64,000 bases of DNA from Chelonoidis abingdonii (Eukaryota; Chordata; Testudines; Testudinidae). The position numbers and the translations under genes are program-made. Shown piece after piece: positions 47,023 through 60,100 of this stretch. Under the pieces are notes generated by a model. It saw only the letters and a program-made list of their open reading frames with translations, had not been told where the DNA came from and ran no database searches. The stretch is from the NCBI RefSeq assembly GCF_003597395.2, contig NC_133770.1, positions 293,515,686-293,579,685 of the forward strand, given 5' to 3'. The stretch's first letter is position 1, and each line of letters begins with the position of its first letter.

Positions 47023-48807
47023 ATGTAACTTTTCCCCCTCTTGTTTTGGATTGTTACCTGTCAGGTCTGAAGGAGTTAACTGCTTTTCTTAAACAAGAAA
47101 AGCAATGCTGTGACTGAGGGAAAGCCTCTAAGCTTGAATTAACTATCAGGAAGAAACATCACTTTTGAGTAATTACTGCAAATCTCTAGGCACATAAACA
47201 GCAACTCGGCCGAAGTTCCACCTGGGGACAGTTGCATATACTGGTTTTGACCGGGTTCAAGAGGCCCAGCAAATAAAACTCAGAATTGTATGAAGTGGCT
47301 AACCTGACATGGAGGAGGTATCACTCTCCTTAGATCCAAGAATGGACATGAAGCTGCAACCAAAAGGGACAGACCCTGCAGGAAGGGTTTGGAGGACTTC
47401 AAAACCTACAAGGCCTCCATGTGGAAGATGGGTGACACTTTATAAGACAGCTATACATATAAGCTGTTTATTGGTTTCAAGGTATGCTTTCTCTGTAATG
47501 CTTTTATTCTAAATAAATACATTGCTTTATGCAAGTTGGCTGGGCACTGGTAAACTATGTCATAGCTCCTGGGAGATAACAGGATAGCGTTTGCTGAACT
47601 AAACTTGACTTACTAAGGTGATCACAGTGAATTTCAGGAGACATTGCAGCCTAAATCCCCAATCTGGACAACAAGGAATGTGAGTTCCTGCCTTGACTAA
47701 GTATGTGTAGAGAGACTCTTTGTTAGAGGGGCCCAGGGGCATCTAAGAGGGACTGTGATAGTTACTGAGCTATCTCTGTAGCTGAACAGAGGATTTCCAT
47801 TAAGGGCAAGCAGTCTAGTGGGTTCCATTACACCAACAATCTGAGAGCTGAACCAATCAGAACTCAGTGCAGAAAGGGTTATAAAGAGAAGAGCTGGAGA
47901 CAAGTCTGGCCCGAGGACTCGGGGCTTGTCTTCACTTGAAACACTGCAGTGGCTTGGGCGGAGCAGGGGTGGGAAGAGGCGGGGCTGGGGTGCAGCAGGG
48001 GCGGGGCCATGGAGAAGAGAGAGGGCAGGGTCTGGAGCAGCATGCAGCTGTGTAGGGCACCAGGAAATTTGGTGCCCTAAATTTCTGGTGCCATACGCAG
48101 CTTCATACTTTGCATATGGGTAAGGACAGCCCTGGTTAGGTCAGTGGATTTTTCATACCTCTGAGCAACATAGCTGGTTAACCTAACTTTTTGGTGGAGA
48201 CCAGACCTGAGTGGCTGAACAATGCAGGACTAGGATATGTTTGCTGTGAGATCTGCATCCCAGAGCCTATGCCACTTTGGATCTAGGTTACAAACTCCCT
48301 ATTTTGCTGGAAGCTGAGGAGATGCCCATTATGGACTCTGGAACTGGAATGACTGCTGACTGGCTGTATTTTTGGATTGCTTTTGCTGAGGACATTATGA
48401 GGAGTTTGGAGGAGAATTGTGAAGCTGCTGTTCTCCTCTGGCTTCTTGATGCCATGCTGCAGACTGAACTTCTCTCTGTGGAAAAATGGAGGAGAATGTG
48501 TGCCTGTGTGAAAAGATTGGAGGGGAGTATGTGTGTACTAATGTATATGTAGGCCCTTTGTTTTCAGTTTTTATTGAATTTCCCTGAAAAATACTCAGGT
48601 TTTGAAAAACCCATTATTCAGGTTTTACTGATTTGTTTTTTAACCTGAATTTTGTAACTCCCCAGACCTGTCATCCTGCTCTGGAAGGACAGATGATGGC
48701 TGCCTTCTGCAGGGTGGGAGGCCCTTCAGAGTCCCTGCCGGGTGGCACAGTACACCTGCACCAGGTAACTGCTGGCTGCACTGGGGAGCTGGGTTTTGCC
48801 AGTTGAG
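47023..48807. other. Probable decayed LTR-like and hAT-like sequence, not resolved
   Basis: 47030-47940 has an AATAAATAC polyadenylation-type site near 47510 and a repeat-like character but no matched ends. At 48060-48134, GGTAAGGACAGCCCTG at the right resembles a reversed hAT terminus, without a found partner. No gene. Confidence 0.35.
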
Positions 48808-49552
48808 AATCATAGAATATTAGAGTTCGAAGAGACCTCAGGAGGTCATCTAGTCCAACCCCTGCTCAAAGCAGGACCAACCCCAACTAAATCATCCCAG
48901 CCAGGGCTTTGTCAAGCCCGGCTTTAAAAACCTCTAAGGAAGGAGATTCTACAGCCTCTCTAGGTAACCCATTCCAGTGCTTCACCACCCTCCTAGTGAA
49001 ATAGTGTTTCTTAATATCCAACTAGATCTCCCCCCACTGCAACTTGAGGCCATTGCTCCTTGTTCTGTCATCTGCCACCAGTGAGAACAACCCCGCTCCA
49101 TCCTCTTTGGAACCCCCTTTCAGGTAACTGAAGGTTGCTATCAAATCCCCCATCACTCTTCTCTTCTGCAGACTATATAACCCCAGTTCTCTCAGCCTCT
49201 CCTCGTAAGTCATGTGCCCCAGCCCCCTAATCATTTTCGTTGACCTCCGCTGGACTCTCTCAAATTGTCCACATCCGTTCTGTAGTGGTGAGGGACCAAA
49301 GCAGGATGCAATTCTCCAGATATGGCCTCACCAGTGCTGAATAGAGGGGAATAATCACTTCCCTTAATCTGCTGGTAATGCTCCTACTAATACGGCCCAA
49401 TATGCCATTGGCCTTCTTGGCAACGAGGACACACTGCTGACTCATATCCAGCTTCTCATCCTCTGTAATCCCCAGGTCCTTTTCTGCGGAATGGTTGCTT
49501 AGCCAGTTGGTCCCCAGCCTGTAGCGGTGCATAGGATTCTTCCTTCCTAAGT
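48808..49552 (-). mobile_element. CR1 LINE 3' part, minus strand
   Basis: The 3' tail (AGAATCATAGAATATTAGAG) and AACCCCTGCTCAAAGCAGGA lie at the left, with the RT C-terminus to the right. The minus-strand frames 49234-49022 ([20 protein letters not shown]) and 49532-49260 (SAEKDLGITEDEKLDMSQQ) are CR1 ORF2. A frameshift or gap splits them. Confidence 0.92.
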
Positions 49553-49952
49553 TCCCAACTGCTGCAGCAACAGGACGTCAGGGAGCTGAGGACTCCCTCC
49601 ACCTCTTACCTGCCCCCCAGGAGTACCGGGCACTCACCCCCCCACTCTCGCTGCTGCACTACTGGGGAGGAGTGAGATGGGTTGGGAAGCCAAGTTCTGC
49701 AGCCAAGATCACCCAGCTGCTACAGTGATAGGCCTGCATGAAGTGGAAGGCTATCATCACCACTTCCCTGGCCACTGGCCCCCATGAGTACTGGCACCCC
49801 TCATCTCCCCACCTGCTGGCTCCTGTGGGTACTGGGCACCTCACCTCCTGGTCCCAATGAGTACTGGGAACCCCTCCCCCCAACCTGCTGGCCCTTTGTT
49901 TTTGTTTTTTACCCATTGTTCACTCTTTTTTACTTTTTGAATAAAGGCTGCA
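49553..49952. other. No feature recognised
   Basis: C-rich sequence with repeated TACTGG/GGGCACC-like words (49624, 49787, 49834, 49861). Possibly a degenerate tandem repeat. Confidence 0.4.
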
Positions 49953-51477
49953 TGTGACACTGTATAGAATCTGGGGGACGCTTTAGGATATTATGAATAC
50001 CAATATTGTGAAATTACAATGAGTTGTGCCAGATATGCCATGTAAGGTATCTGCAAAAATGTTATAATTTGCCAAGTATGATGATCTTGTTTGTGTGTTT
50101 GTATCACCCATGTATGGTAAATTTTATATGTCTGGTATGTCTGTAGTTCCAAACTTGTGCTGAATATCTGGGTGACACCTCCAGACAGATAGGCAGTGCA
50201 CTGCCTAGCCTGCTTGATGGCCCATCAAGGGACATCAGCTATACAACTGACCCATTGAGAAAAGGCAAGGGATACACCTTATGATTCAGCAAGGCAGGGC
50301 AGGCTTTAGCAGGTGCGGGGCCCAATTCGAATAGTTTCAACGGGGTCCCAGCAGGGATGACTGGAAAAAAACACACATAAAAAAACACGTGGATCTTGTA
50401 CTCACCTGGTGGCTCTCCTAGTCTTCAGAGGCGGGTCCTTCACTCGCTCCAGGTCTTCGACAGCACTGAAAGACCTGCTGCTGAAGTGCTGCCTAAGACC
50501 TGGAGCACGTGAAGGACCCGCCGCCCAAGTGCTGCCCAAGACCCAGAGCGCTGCCGGGTGTCTAAAAATTAAAATGGAACCTCTAGCCAAGAAGTTATTC
50601 TCGGCCACTTGCGCCCCCTGGAGGCCCTGTCACTGGGCGTGGGGCCCTCTTAGGCACAGGGCCCGATTCGGGGGAATTGGTGGAATTGGCCTAAAGCCAG
50701 CCCTGCAGCAAGGCATGCAGGGGCATGCCTATGGACAAAATGCTGAGGCTTCCAGGCCATGTGCTGGGCAGCTTGTTTGGAACAAAGGAAATACATGTTG
50801 CATGGCAAAAGACTAAAAGGCAGCTGCATCTTCTCCATTTTATCTTTATTCCTGCTTCTTGTCTTCATTCCTGCTTCTTATCTCTGGAGTAACGTTTCTA
50901 CAAATGAAGCTCTGAACAAAGGACTGAATGATCGATCCAAGCTGTGGACGTATTCCAGAGTGACTTTCAAGCCAGCAAACTCTCACGTACGGCTAAGAAC
51001 CTGATACGTGGACTTTACATCTTTGTATGTATCTGAGTACTTTACCATTTAACAACTCTCTTCTTCTTCTCTTTTTTTCTTTATAATGAACCTTTAGTTT
51101 TAGACATTAAAGGATTGGCTGGCAGCTTGGTATTTTGGGTAAGATCCAAACCTATACTGAGCTGGTGAGGTGGCTGAGCCTTTGGGGCCAGAAGAACCTT
51201 TTGTATGTGGGAGCAAAGTTTTTTAAAATAACTTCTCACTGAACTGGACCTAGGTGCAGATTGGGAGCCAGAACTGGAATGCAATAAAGGGGGCCCTGTG
51301 ATTTCCTTTTTTACTTCTTAATAACCAGTGTGGGGGACCGGAAACTTAGTTTGTGACTGGTTGGGGAGTTTAATTTCAGTGTTACTCCCAAGACTGGTGG
51401 GTATCTTCTCTCCCTGTTGCAGCCTGCCCTGACCTTGGCATTTCCAATGAGGGCTGCCCTAGGCACCCTGGGTCACA
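49953..51477 (+). mobile_element. LTR containing a nested hAT element
   Basis: Starts TGTGACACTGTATAGAATCT and ends AGGCACCCTGGGTCACA, TG to CA. Removing the nested 411-bp hAT and its 8-bp duplication leaves about 1.1 kb. An AATAAA lies at 51283-51288. The flanks CTGCA and CTGAT match only at 3 of 5 bases, so the boundaries are less sure. No coding region is seen. Confidence 0.65.
50295..50705. mobile_element. Non-autonomous hAT-type element (411 bp)
   Basis: Starts CAGGGCAGGCTTTAG and ends CTAAAGCCAGCCCTG, imperfect inverted termini. A perfect 8-bp duplication CAGCAAGG flanks it (50287-50294 and 50706-50713). GC-rich interior with partial internal duplication (TCGACAGCACTGAAAGACCT and CCCAAGTGCTGCCCAAGACC). 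No transposase. Confidence 0.93.
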
Positions 51478-51679
51478 CTGATAAATTTATGGGAAATTTT
51501 AACCAAAACAAACACTGAAAACAAAGAGTCTTAAGTATGTCTTGCACTGAAACGTATGTAATGGGAACAAAATGGAGACGTCTATGTAAGAACACCCGCA
51601 GAGTTACTGCATAATAGTTATTTAAGAAAAAGTTTTCATAAATATTCTAAATCTAATTGCAGATTTTTATGTATTAAAT

Positions 51680-51845
51680 GTAGGTCTTTAAATCACAATT
51701 TGAGGACTTCAGTAACTCAGACATAGGTTAGGGGTTTGTTACAGGAGTGGGTAGGTGAGATTCTGTGGCCTGCATTCTGCAGGAGGTCAAACTAGATGAT
51801 CATAATGGTCCCTTCTGACCTTAAAGTCTGAGTCTATAATGCCTT
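51680..51845 (+). mobile_element. CR1 3' tail
   Basis: TGCAGGAGGTCAAACTAGAT, GATCATAATGGTCCCTTCTG and ACCTTAAAGTCTGAGTCTAT form the 3' tail of a second CR1 subfamily. Confidence 0.85.
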
Positions 51846-52014
51846 AAACTCTGTTAATCTGTATCAGCAGTTTTATTCTGTGTAACACTTTTAAACAAGC
51901 CCTGAAAAGACTGAGCTCTGGTCTGTGCTTCAGCAGAAAAGCAGGCTGAAATGCAGGAATAAAGGAGTGTATTAGTTATATCACCTCAGTACCCCCATTG
52001 CCCATTACACATAC

Positions 52015-52495
52015 TTGAAAAATTGGAAAGGGTGCAGAAAAGAGCTACAAGAATCTGAGCTCTAGAAAAAAACACCTTATAGTGACAGATTTAAAAAGCT
52101 CCGTGTGGTTATTTTATCCATCTTCTCTTTGATCAGTTAAATAGGATAAGTGACTTGATCATGGTCTACACGTATCTATGTGGGGATTATAAGATTTTGT
52201 ATAATAGAGGGCTCTTTAATCTCGCAGACAAAGGCATAACAAAATCAAGTTGCTGGAATCTGAAACTAGACAAATTCAGACTAGAAATGAGGTACTTCTT
52301 AATAGTGGCAGTAATTAATCAATCATTGGAACAGATTACCACAGGAAGTGATGAATTCTCCAACACTTGAAGTCTTTAAATATACATTGTCTTTCTAAAA
52401 AATATGCTTTAGCTCAACAAGAAGCTATGGGGCTAATGCAGGAATCACTTTGCAATTCCCATAGACTCTGTTATGAAGGAGGTCAGATTACCACT
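52015..52495 (+). mobile_element. Old CR1 3' part, plus strand
   Basis: GAAAGGGTGCAGAAAAGAGC, ACATTCAGACTAGAAATGAG-like text at 52270 and AGTCTTTAAATATACATTG at 52370, then GAAGGAGGTCAGATTA, follow the CR1 ORF2 end and 3' UTR. The reading frame is lost. Confidence 0.75.
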
Positions 52496-52521
52496 GAAAT
52501 GTTGGCAGACCAGATGCCAGC

Positions 52522-53588
52522 TGTTGCAAAGGCCTCAGGCCTCACTGATCATTAACAAATGCATAGCTGAAAAGCCGGCTGGCTTACCTGTGGTTTAGTA
52601 TAGTTAACATAGATATTAGTCTTATAAGAATGTGTTCAGTGTTTAGACTTTATGGAATGCTTGTAGGATGCCACATGTAGTAGTCCTGCTTATACTATTT
52701 GTATCCCATACTGTAAAGTAATACTTAAGTGTTGGCTTTATAACTGTACAGTGTTTATTCTGAAACTCTAACTCTCCAAACAGGAGAAAAAACCTCATCT
52801 AATGCAAAGTGCTGGATCCCTACAGAAGGTGTTATCTCTTATCCTTCAGAAGGACTGCTTGATCCAAATGGTCCATTGTGGAACAAAGACTTTGTTGATC
52901 GGTCCCTCTACCCACCCACGGAGAGGTTATGTGCAGAACAACTTGTCTCATCAGCTTGGACTCCAGGGAGGTTGCGATAATCACTGACCAGAAGGAATTG
53001 TGGTCTTTTTTTGATGTTTGGACTCTAAATGACAAAGATTCCTAAACATAAACAAGAGTCCTCACGACTAACCAGGGTTTGACCTAATGGACGTACAAAG
53101 CTGGCATATTTCAGGAGCTCTATCATGATCTAATAACTAAAATTGCTTTTGTGCATGTATGTTCATCTGTTTTAACTTTGTAAATGACTTAGTTCTTTTT
53201 CCTACTTAATAAACCTTTAGTTAGTTTATTACAGAATTGGCTACAAGCATTGTCTTTGGTGTGAGATTTCAGGTGCAAATTGACCTGGGGTAAGTGACTG
53301 GTCCTTTGGCACTGGGCATAACCTGAATATTTTGTGATCTTCGGTGTAAAGGGACCATCTATCACAGGGCCAAGCTTGCCTGGGTGGCAAGATAGATCAG
53401 AATGCTCAAGGGGACTGTCTGTGCCTCCAAATTAAGGCTGTATAGCGCCTGAGGAATTTACACACGTTACTTAGTTGGTGTAATCTAATTATACAACTTA
53501 CAGCCAGTTTGGGGTTTGTGCCCAGCTTCTTAACAGTACATCCTGAGGTTGGTATTGTAGCTTGTGAGCTTCTCCAGACAGCGTGACA
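52522..53588 (+). mobile_element. LTR-like sequence
   Basis: TGTTGCAAAGGCCTCAGGCC to CTCCAGACAGCGTGACA. It has AATAAA at 53208-53213 followed by a T/G-rich stretch, as in LTR polyadenylation regions. I know the start text as a turtle LTR. Target duplication was not found, so ends are approximate. Confidence 0.6.
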
Positions 53589-53608
53589 ATCATGATTATC
53601 CCTTATGC

Positions 53609-54009
53609 CAGGGGTGACCAAACTGAGCCTGAGAAGGAGCCAGAATTTACCAATGTCTATTGCCAAAGAGCCACAGTAATACGTCAGCAGCCCCCACAGC
53701 AGCTCCCCACTCCCAGCAGCCGTGCCAATCAGTGCCTCCCCCTCCCTCCCTGCATCTCCCTATCAGCTGTTTTGTGGCATGCAGGAGGCTCGGGGGGGGG
53801 GGAGGGAGGAGGAGTGAGGACATGGCAGGCTATAGGGAGAGGGCGGGGCCTGTGGCAGAGTCAGGGATTGAGCAGTGAGCATCCCCCCTGGCACATTGGA
53901 AAGTTGGCACCTGTAGCTCCAGCCCAGGAATCGGTGCCTACACAAGGAGCCGCATATTAACTTCTGAAGAGCTGCATGTGGCTCTGGAGCCACAGTTTGG
54001 CCACCCCTG
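53609..54009. mobile_element. Non-autonomous hAT-type element (401 bp)
   Basis: Starts CAGGGGTGACCAAACTG and ends CAGTTTGGCCACCCCTG, almost perfect inverted termini. The flanks CCTTATGC (53601-53608) and CCTTATGG (54010-54017) agree at 7 of 8. Same family as 35004-35403. It contains an 11-base G run (53792-53802). Confidence 0.93.
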
Positions 54010-54199
54010 CCTTATGGCTTTAAAATACACTCATATGAATCTACACTCCCTTGCAGAGAGGAACTTTGAATTTCCAGGTTTTTCAACCATTTCCTTCTTG
54101 TTTTTGTTCTACTATATACAAAATTTCCCACACACAAGTACTCATGGCTTCCTCTAACTTCTTTCAAGAAGCTACACTGCTGAACTAGTTTTTTTTTTT

Positions 54200-57100
54200 A
54201 AAAGCAGCAAAGAATCCTGTGGCACCTTATAGACTAACAGACGTTTTGGAGCATGAGCTTTCGTGGGTGAATACCCACTTCATCGGATACATGTAGTGGA
54301 AATTTCCAGGGGCAGGTATGTATATGCAAGCAAGCTAGAGATAACATGGTTAGTTCAGTCAGGGAGGATTCCGATACTGAGCACGAGATAGAGCGGAAGA
54401 ATTCTTCCGATCTTGCTTACAAAAACTCCTATAAGCCCAGAATGTTTAGTTTTTTGCAACAGTAACACGACTCAATAAGCGGGTACGGCTATGACCTCCA
54501 ATTCCTCTTCCAGACAGTCTCCTCCTAGCAGCATATGCCCATTGTATGTTGCAACCTGATTTTCTTCCTAAGTGGAGTACGTGCATGTCCTCATTGAATT
54601 CATCCTAGTTATACCTCAGACCATTTCCCAGGTGCAACATGTGAATTTAATCCGATTTCTCCCAAAGCAGGAACCCTCCAGATTTGGATGTCCCACAAAC
54701 TTGATCATGTATCTCTAGCCGTACTAAATAACGGAGGAAAGAACTACACAGACCCAGACCCAGAACTGACCTGCTGGGCCCCACTTATAGTCCTCCAGTT
54801 TGACTGTGAACCATTGTACATCTCTGGGAAGGTTTTTTCACCAAAGCACCACCGTTATAGTAGCTCCAGATAGGTGTATCTGAGCATGGCTGTGAGGAAC
54901 TAGGAAACTGCCCACCAGCAATAGGCAGGGAGAAAAGAAAGCGTTGCGCCGCATTATAACCTGCAGCAATGCCAAAGGCCTGGACGGGGAGAAAAAGGGG
55001 AGTGCAGCGCATTGGGAGCTAAACTCAAGAGGCAGGAGCTAGCTCCCTGTCTACCTGAGGGGAAGTGTCACGAGCCTGACAGCTGAAAGGCAGCACCAGG
55101 GAGGAAGACGTCTTCCCCAGCCAGCAAGCGGTGGAGCAGGATTCTAGAGCCTCTGGCAACCGGGGAATGGGTTACGGAAGTCCAGAGAGCTCAGGGGGTT
55201 CAGCTTACCAAACCTAATGCTGCCCTGGCCGAAGGACCGGACCGATGCTGGACTGCCCAAGGTCCATAAGGGGGCTACTGGAACAAAGCCACCCAATACT
55301 TGAACATAGAGCCATCCTCAAACGAAGGGAACAGTGAGGAGGTAGTGCTGAGGTGGATTTAAAGACTGCCTCGGAGGGCCCCCTGTTCAAGGGGGTTGGC
55401 TCAACAGGGCCCTGCTATGGACCTGGTGGATGATGTGTGATCTAGGCCCTCCAGTTCCTCACCGCCTAGAACTGATGCATCCTCGTACTAGGTAAAAGTC
55501 CAGAGTCAGAGTGCCACTCATTAGGCTGGGCTCTGCCCTCCAAGCTATCCCCTGTTGACAACAGCTTGATAGGTAAATAGATTCTAGCGTTATGGATCAG
55601 AGAGAGATATGAAACACATGATAAAGCTCTCTAATTTAAGCTAAGACACTCTTTAAACCAGAGACTGTTAAATCAGTCCACCTGGCGATGCAGATAGCAA
55701 TATCTGATTTGAAAATTTCAGTAAGTAAAAATGTTCAAGTGGTAATAATCCTCACTGTAAGTGCAGTTATTTCTGTTTGCATTGTCTAGCTTTAACTCCA
55801 GCTATTATCTTGTAGACCCTTAACTGCAAACTGAAGGTCCGTTATAAATGGTTCCTAAGGAAGGACTCTAGACTGACAAGTCACCCTTAACCTTCTCTGT
55901 TACATAAATAGATGAGCTGTCTGAAATCGCACTCGAAGGCTGTTTCTACCTTTGATCTGTCTCTGGCGCTTCTCTGAATCTTCTTGAAATGGGGGACACC
56001 AACGGACATAGTATTCAGCATCGGTTGCACAGTACAAATACACAAAATGAGGTCTCCTAGTCCTACGCAGATTCCCTGTTTAATGCACCACAAATGCATA
56101 GCCTTTGGCCACAGCAGTGGCACTAGACTCCTTTCAACTGAATCCACCATACCCCAAATCCTGATCACTGCGTTCCCAGGATAAAGTCCCACCATCACTG
56201 TAAGTATGACCTACATGCTTTGTCTCAGATGCATACATTACATTTGGCGATTAAAATGCATTTGTTGAAACAATGGAACGTGACCCTCGGTTGGATTGTA
56301 CCTTCAGTCCGAAGCAGTAACGCTTGTCGTAAACAAGAAAAGAAGCTGTGACTGAGGGAAAGCCTCTAAGCTGAAAGTACTACTCAGGAAGAAACAACTT
56401 TTGAGTAATTACTGAAACCTAGGCACATAACAGCAACGCGCCGAAGTCCACCTGGGGACATTCATATACGGTTTGACCGGTCAGAGAGGCCCAGCAAATA
56501 AACTCAGATATGAAGGATGGCCTAACCTGAACAGAGAGGTATCCTCTCCGTAATCAAGAAGGGACATAAGCGCAACCAAAAGGACAGACCCGCAGGAAGG
56601 TTGGAAGGACTCAAAACCACAAGGCCTCCATTGGAAGATGGGTGATCCCTTATAAGAACAGCTAACATATAAGCGTTTATTGGGTCAAGGGATGCGTGCT
56701 CTGAATGCTTTTATTCAAATAAATACATTGCTATCAAGTGGCGGGCACTGGTAAACTTGGCCCAAAAATGAACGCCCTGGGAGAATAACAGGATAGCGTT
56801 GCTGAACGAAACTTGACTTACTAAGGGTGAGACAGATGATTGCAGGTAGACAATGCAGCCTAAATCCGCCATCTGGACAACAAGAAGGAGTCCTGCTTGA
56901 CTAGTATGTGTAGAGAGACTCTTGTAGAGGGCCCAGGGGCACAAGACTGTGAAGTTACTGAGCTAGCGCTGAGCTGAACGAGGATTCCATAAGGGCAAGT
57001 CAGTCCTAGTGGTCCATTACAACCAACAACTGAGAGCTGAAACCAAAGAACTCAGTGCAGAAAGGTTATAAAGAGAAGAGCGGAGACAAGTCTGGCCCCG

Positions 57101-60100
57101 AGACCGGGCTTGCTTCACTTGAAACACGTGCAGTTGGCTTGGCTGGAGCAGTGGGTGGGAGAGCGGGGCGGGTGCAGCAGGGGCGGGGCCAATGAGAAAG
57201 AGAGAGGGCGGGCTGGAGGCGAGCAGCAGTCGGTGTAGGGCACCAAGAAATTGGTGCCCTAAATTCCTGGTGCCAGACGCAGCTTCATACTTGCATATGG
57301 TAAGGACAGCCTGGTTGGGTCCATGATTTCATACCTCTGAGCAACATAGCTGTTAACCAACTTTGGGAGACCAAGACCTGAGTGGCTGTACAATGCAGCT
57401 AGAATGTGTGCTGTGAGTATCTCATCCCAAGCCGCCCTGGATCAGGTTACAAACTCCCTATTGCTGGAAGCCTGAGGAGAGCCCATTATGGACTCTGGAC
57501 GGAATGACTGCTGACGTGTATTGTTGGATGCCTTTTGCTGAGGACATTGAGGACGGAGGAAAATTGTGAAGCTCTGTCCTCTGGCTTCTTGAATGCCATG
57601 CTGCAGGACTGAACTTCTCTCGTGAAATGGAGGGAGAAATTTGCCTGTGTGAAAAAAGAATGAGGGGAGTAGTTGTTTACATTATATGTAGGCCCTTGTT
57701 TCAGTTTATTGAATTTCCCTGAAAATACTCAGGTTTGAAAAACCCATTACCAGGTTTACTGATTGGTTTTTTACAGCTGAATTTGTAACCCCCAAACTGT
57801 CATCCCTGCGCGGAAGGACAGATGAGGCTGCCTTCTGCAGGTGGGAGGCCCTCAGCAGTCCCTGGCCGGTGCACAACCCTGCACCAGGTAACTCTGCTGC
57901 ACGGGGACTGGTTGCCAGTTGAGATCATAGAAGATAGAAGTTCGAAGAGAACCGCAGGAGGTCACTAGTCCAAAGCCCCTGCCAAAGCAAGACCAACCCC
58001 AACTAAATTCATCCAGCCAGGCTTTGCCAAAGCCGGCTTTAAAAACCTCTAAGGAAAAGAGATTCTACAGCCCTCTAGGTAACCATTCAGTGCTTCACCA
58101 CCGCCCCTAGTGAAAGAGTGTTCTTAATATCCAACCTAGATCTCCCCCCACTGCAGACTGAGCATTGCTCCTTGTCTGTCCATCTCCACCAGTGAGAACA
58201 CCCCGCTCCATCCTCTTGGAAACCCCCTTTCAGGTAACTGAAGGTTGCCTACAATCCCATCACCTCTCTTCGCAGACTAATAAAACCGCCCAGTTCTCTC
58301 AGCCCTCCTCGAAGTCATGTCCAGCCTCCAAACATTCGTGAACTCCGCTGGACTCTCTCAAATTGCCTCATCCGTTCTGTAGTGAGGAGACCAAAGCAGG
58401 AAGCAATCCCAGAAGGCCTCAACCAGTGCTGAAATAAGGGGAATAATCACTTCCCTTAATCGCTGGTAATGCTCCTACTAAATCGGCCAATATGCCAATT
58501 GGCCTCTGCAACGAGACACCCTGCTGAACTCATATCCAGCTGCTCACCCTGTAATCCGCATCCTTTTCTGCGAATGTTGCTTACCAGTGGCCCAGCCTGT
58601 AGCGTCATAGGATCTGCCTTCCGAATTCCCAACTGCTCAGCAACAGGGACTCAGGGAGCTGAGACGCCCTCCCACCTCTACCTGCCCCCAGGATACCGGG
58701 CACCACCCCCCACTGCGTCGGCTGCACTACTGGGGAGTGAGATGGGTGGGAAGCCAAGTCTGCAGCCAAGAATCACCCACTGCTAACAGGTGATAGGCCG
58801 CAGAAGTGAAGGCTAGCATCACCACTATCCCAGGGCCACTGGCCCCCCATAGTACGGGCACCCCCACTCCCACCTGCTGCTCCTGTGGGTACGCACCTCA
58901 CCTCCTGTCCAATGAGTACTGGGAACCCCTCCCCCCAACCTGCTGGCCCTTTGTTTTTGTTGTTACCCATGTGGTTCCTCGTTTTACTTTGAATAAAGGC
59001 TGCAGTGACACTGTAAGAACTGGGGACGCTTAGGATATTATGAAATACCAATATTGTGAAATACAAATGAGTTGTGCCAGATATCCATGTAAGGTATCTG
59101 AAAAAGTTAAAGTTGCCAGTATGATGACTTGTGTGTGTTGGATCCACGCCAGGTAGGGTAAATTTTATATTTCGGTAGTCTGTAAGATCAAACTGTGCGA
59201 ATACTGGGTGACACCCAGACCAGATAGCAGTGCACTGCCCTAGCCGCTGAGGCCCATCGAAGGGAGCAGCGACATAACAAACTGACATTGAAAAGGCAAG
59301 GATACACCTTGATGGAGTCAGCAAGGCAGGGCAGCTGAGCAGCGTCGGGGCCCCAATTCAAGAGTTCAACGGGTCCCACAGGATACTCGGAAAAAAACAA
59401 CACAAATAAAAACAGGGACTTGAACGCACCTGGTGGCCGCCCTAGTCGTCAGAAGCCGGGTCTTCACGCGCTCCAGGTCTTCGACAGCACTGAAAGACCC
59501 TGGCTGCGGGAAGGCCTGCTAAGACCGGACACGGAAGGACCCGCCGCCCAAGTGCTGCCCAAGACCAGAGCGCGGCCGGTGTCAAAAATGAAATGGAACC
59601 TCTAGCCAGAAGTTATCTCGGCCACAGGTTGCGCCCCTGAGGCCCTGTCCACGGCGGGGGCCCTCTAGCACAAGGGCCCCGATTCGGGGAAGTGGTGGAA
59701 TGGCCAAAGCCAGCCTGCAGCAAGGCATCGCAGGGGATGCTATACAAATGCTGACTTCCAGGCCATGTGCTGGCAGCTGTTTGGAACAAAGGAAATACAT
59801 GTGCATGGCAAAAAGAACAAAAGGCACGCATCTTCCCAATTAATCTTTAGCTGCTTCTTGGCTCATCCGCTTCTTATCTGAGAACTTCGACAAATGAAGC
59901 TCGAAAAAGGACGAAGATCGATCCAAGCGGGACGTATCCAGAGTGACTCAAGCCACAAACCTCACGTACGCTAAGAACCTGATACGTGGACTTAAATCTT
60001 GTATGTACGACGTACTTTACCATTAAACAACTTCTTCTCTCTCTTGTTGTCTTATAAACTTATTTAACATTAAAGGATTGGCTGCAGCTGGTAGGTGGTG

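Noticed and set aside
58773..59324. 183-codon minus-strand frame
   Set aside because: It lies in the indel-ridden block, where frames are unreliable, and has no counterpart in the cleaner copy.
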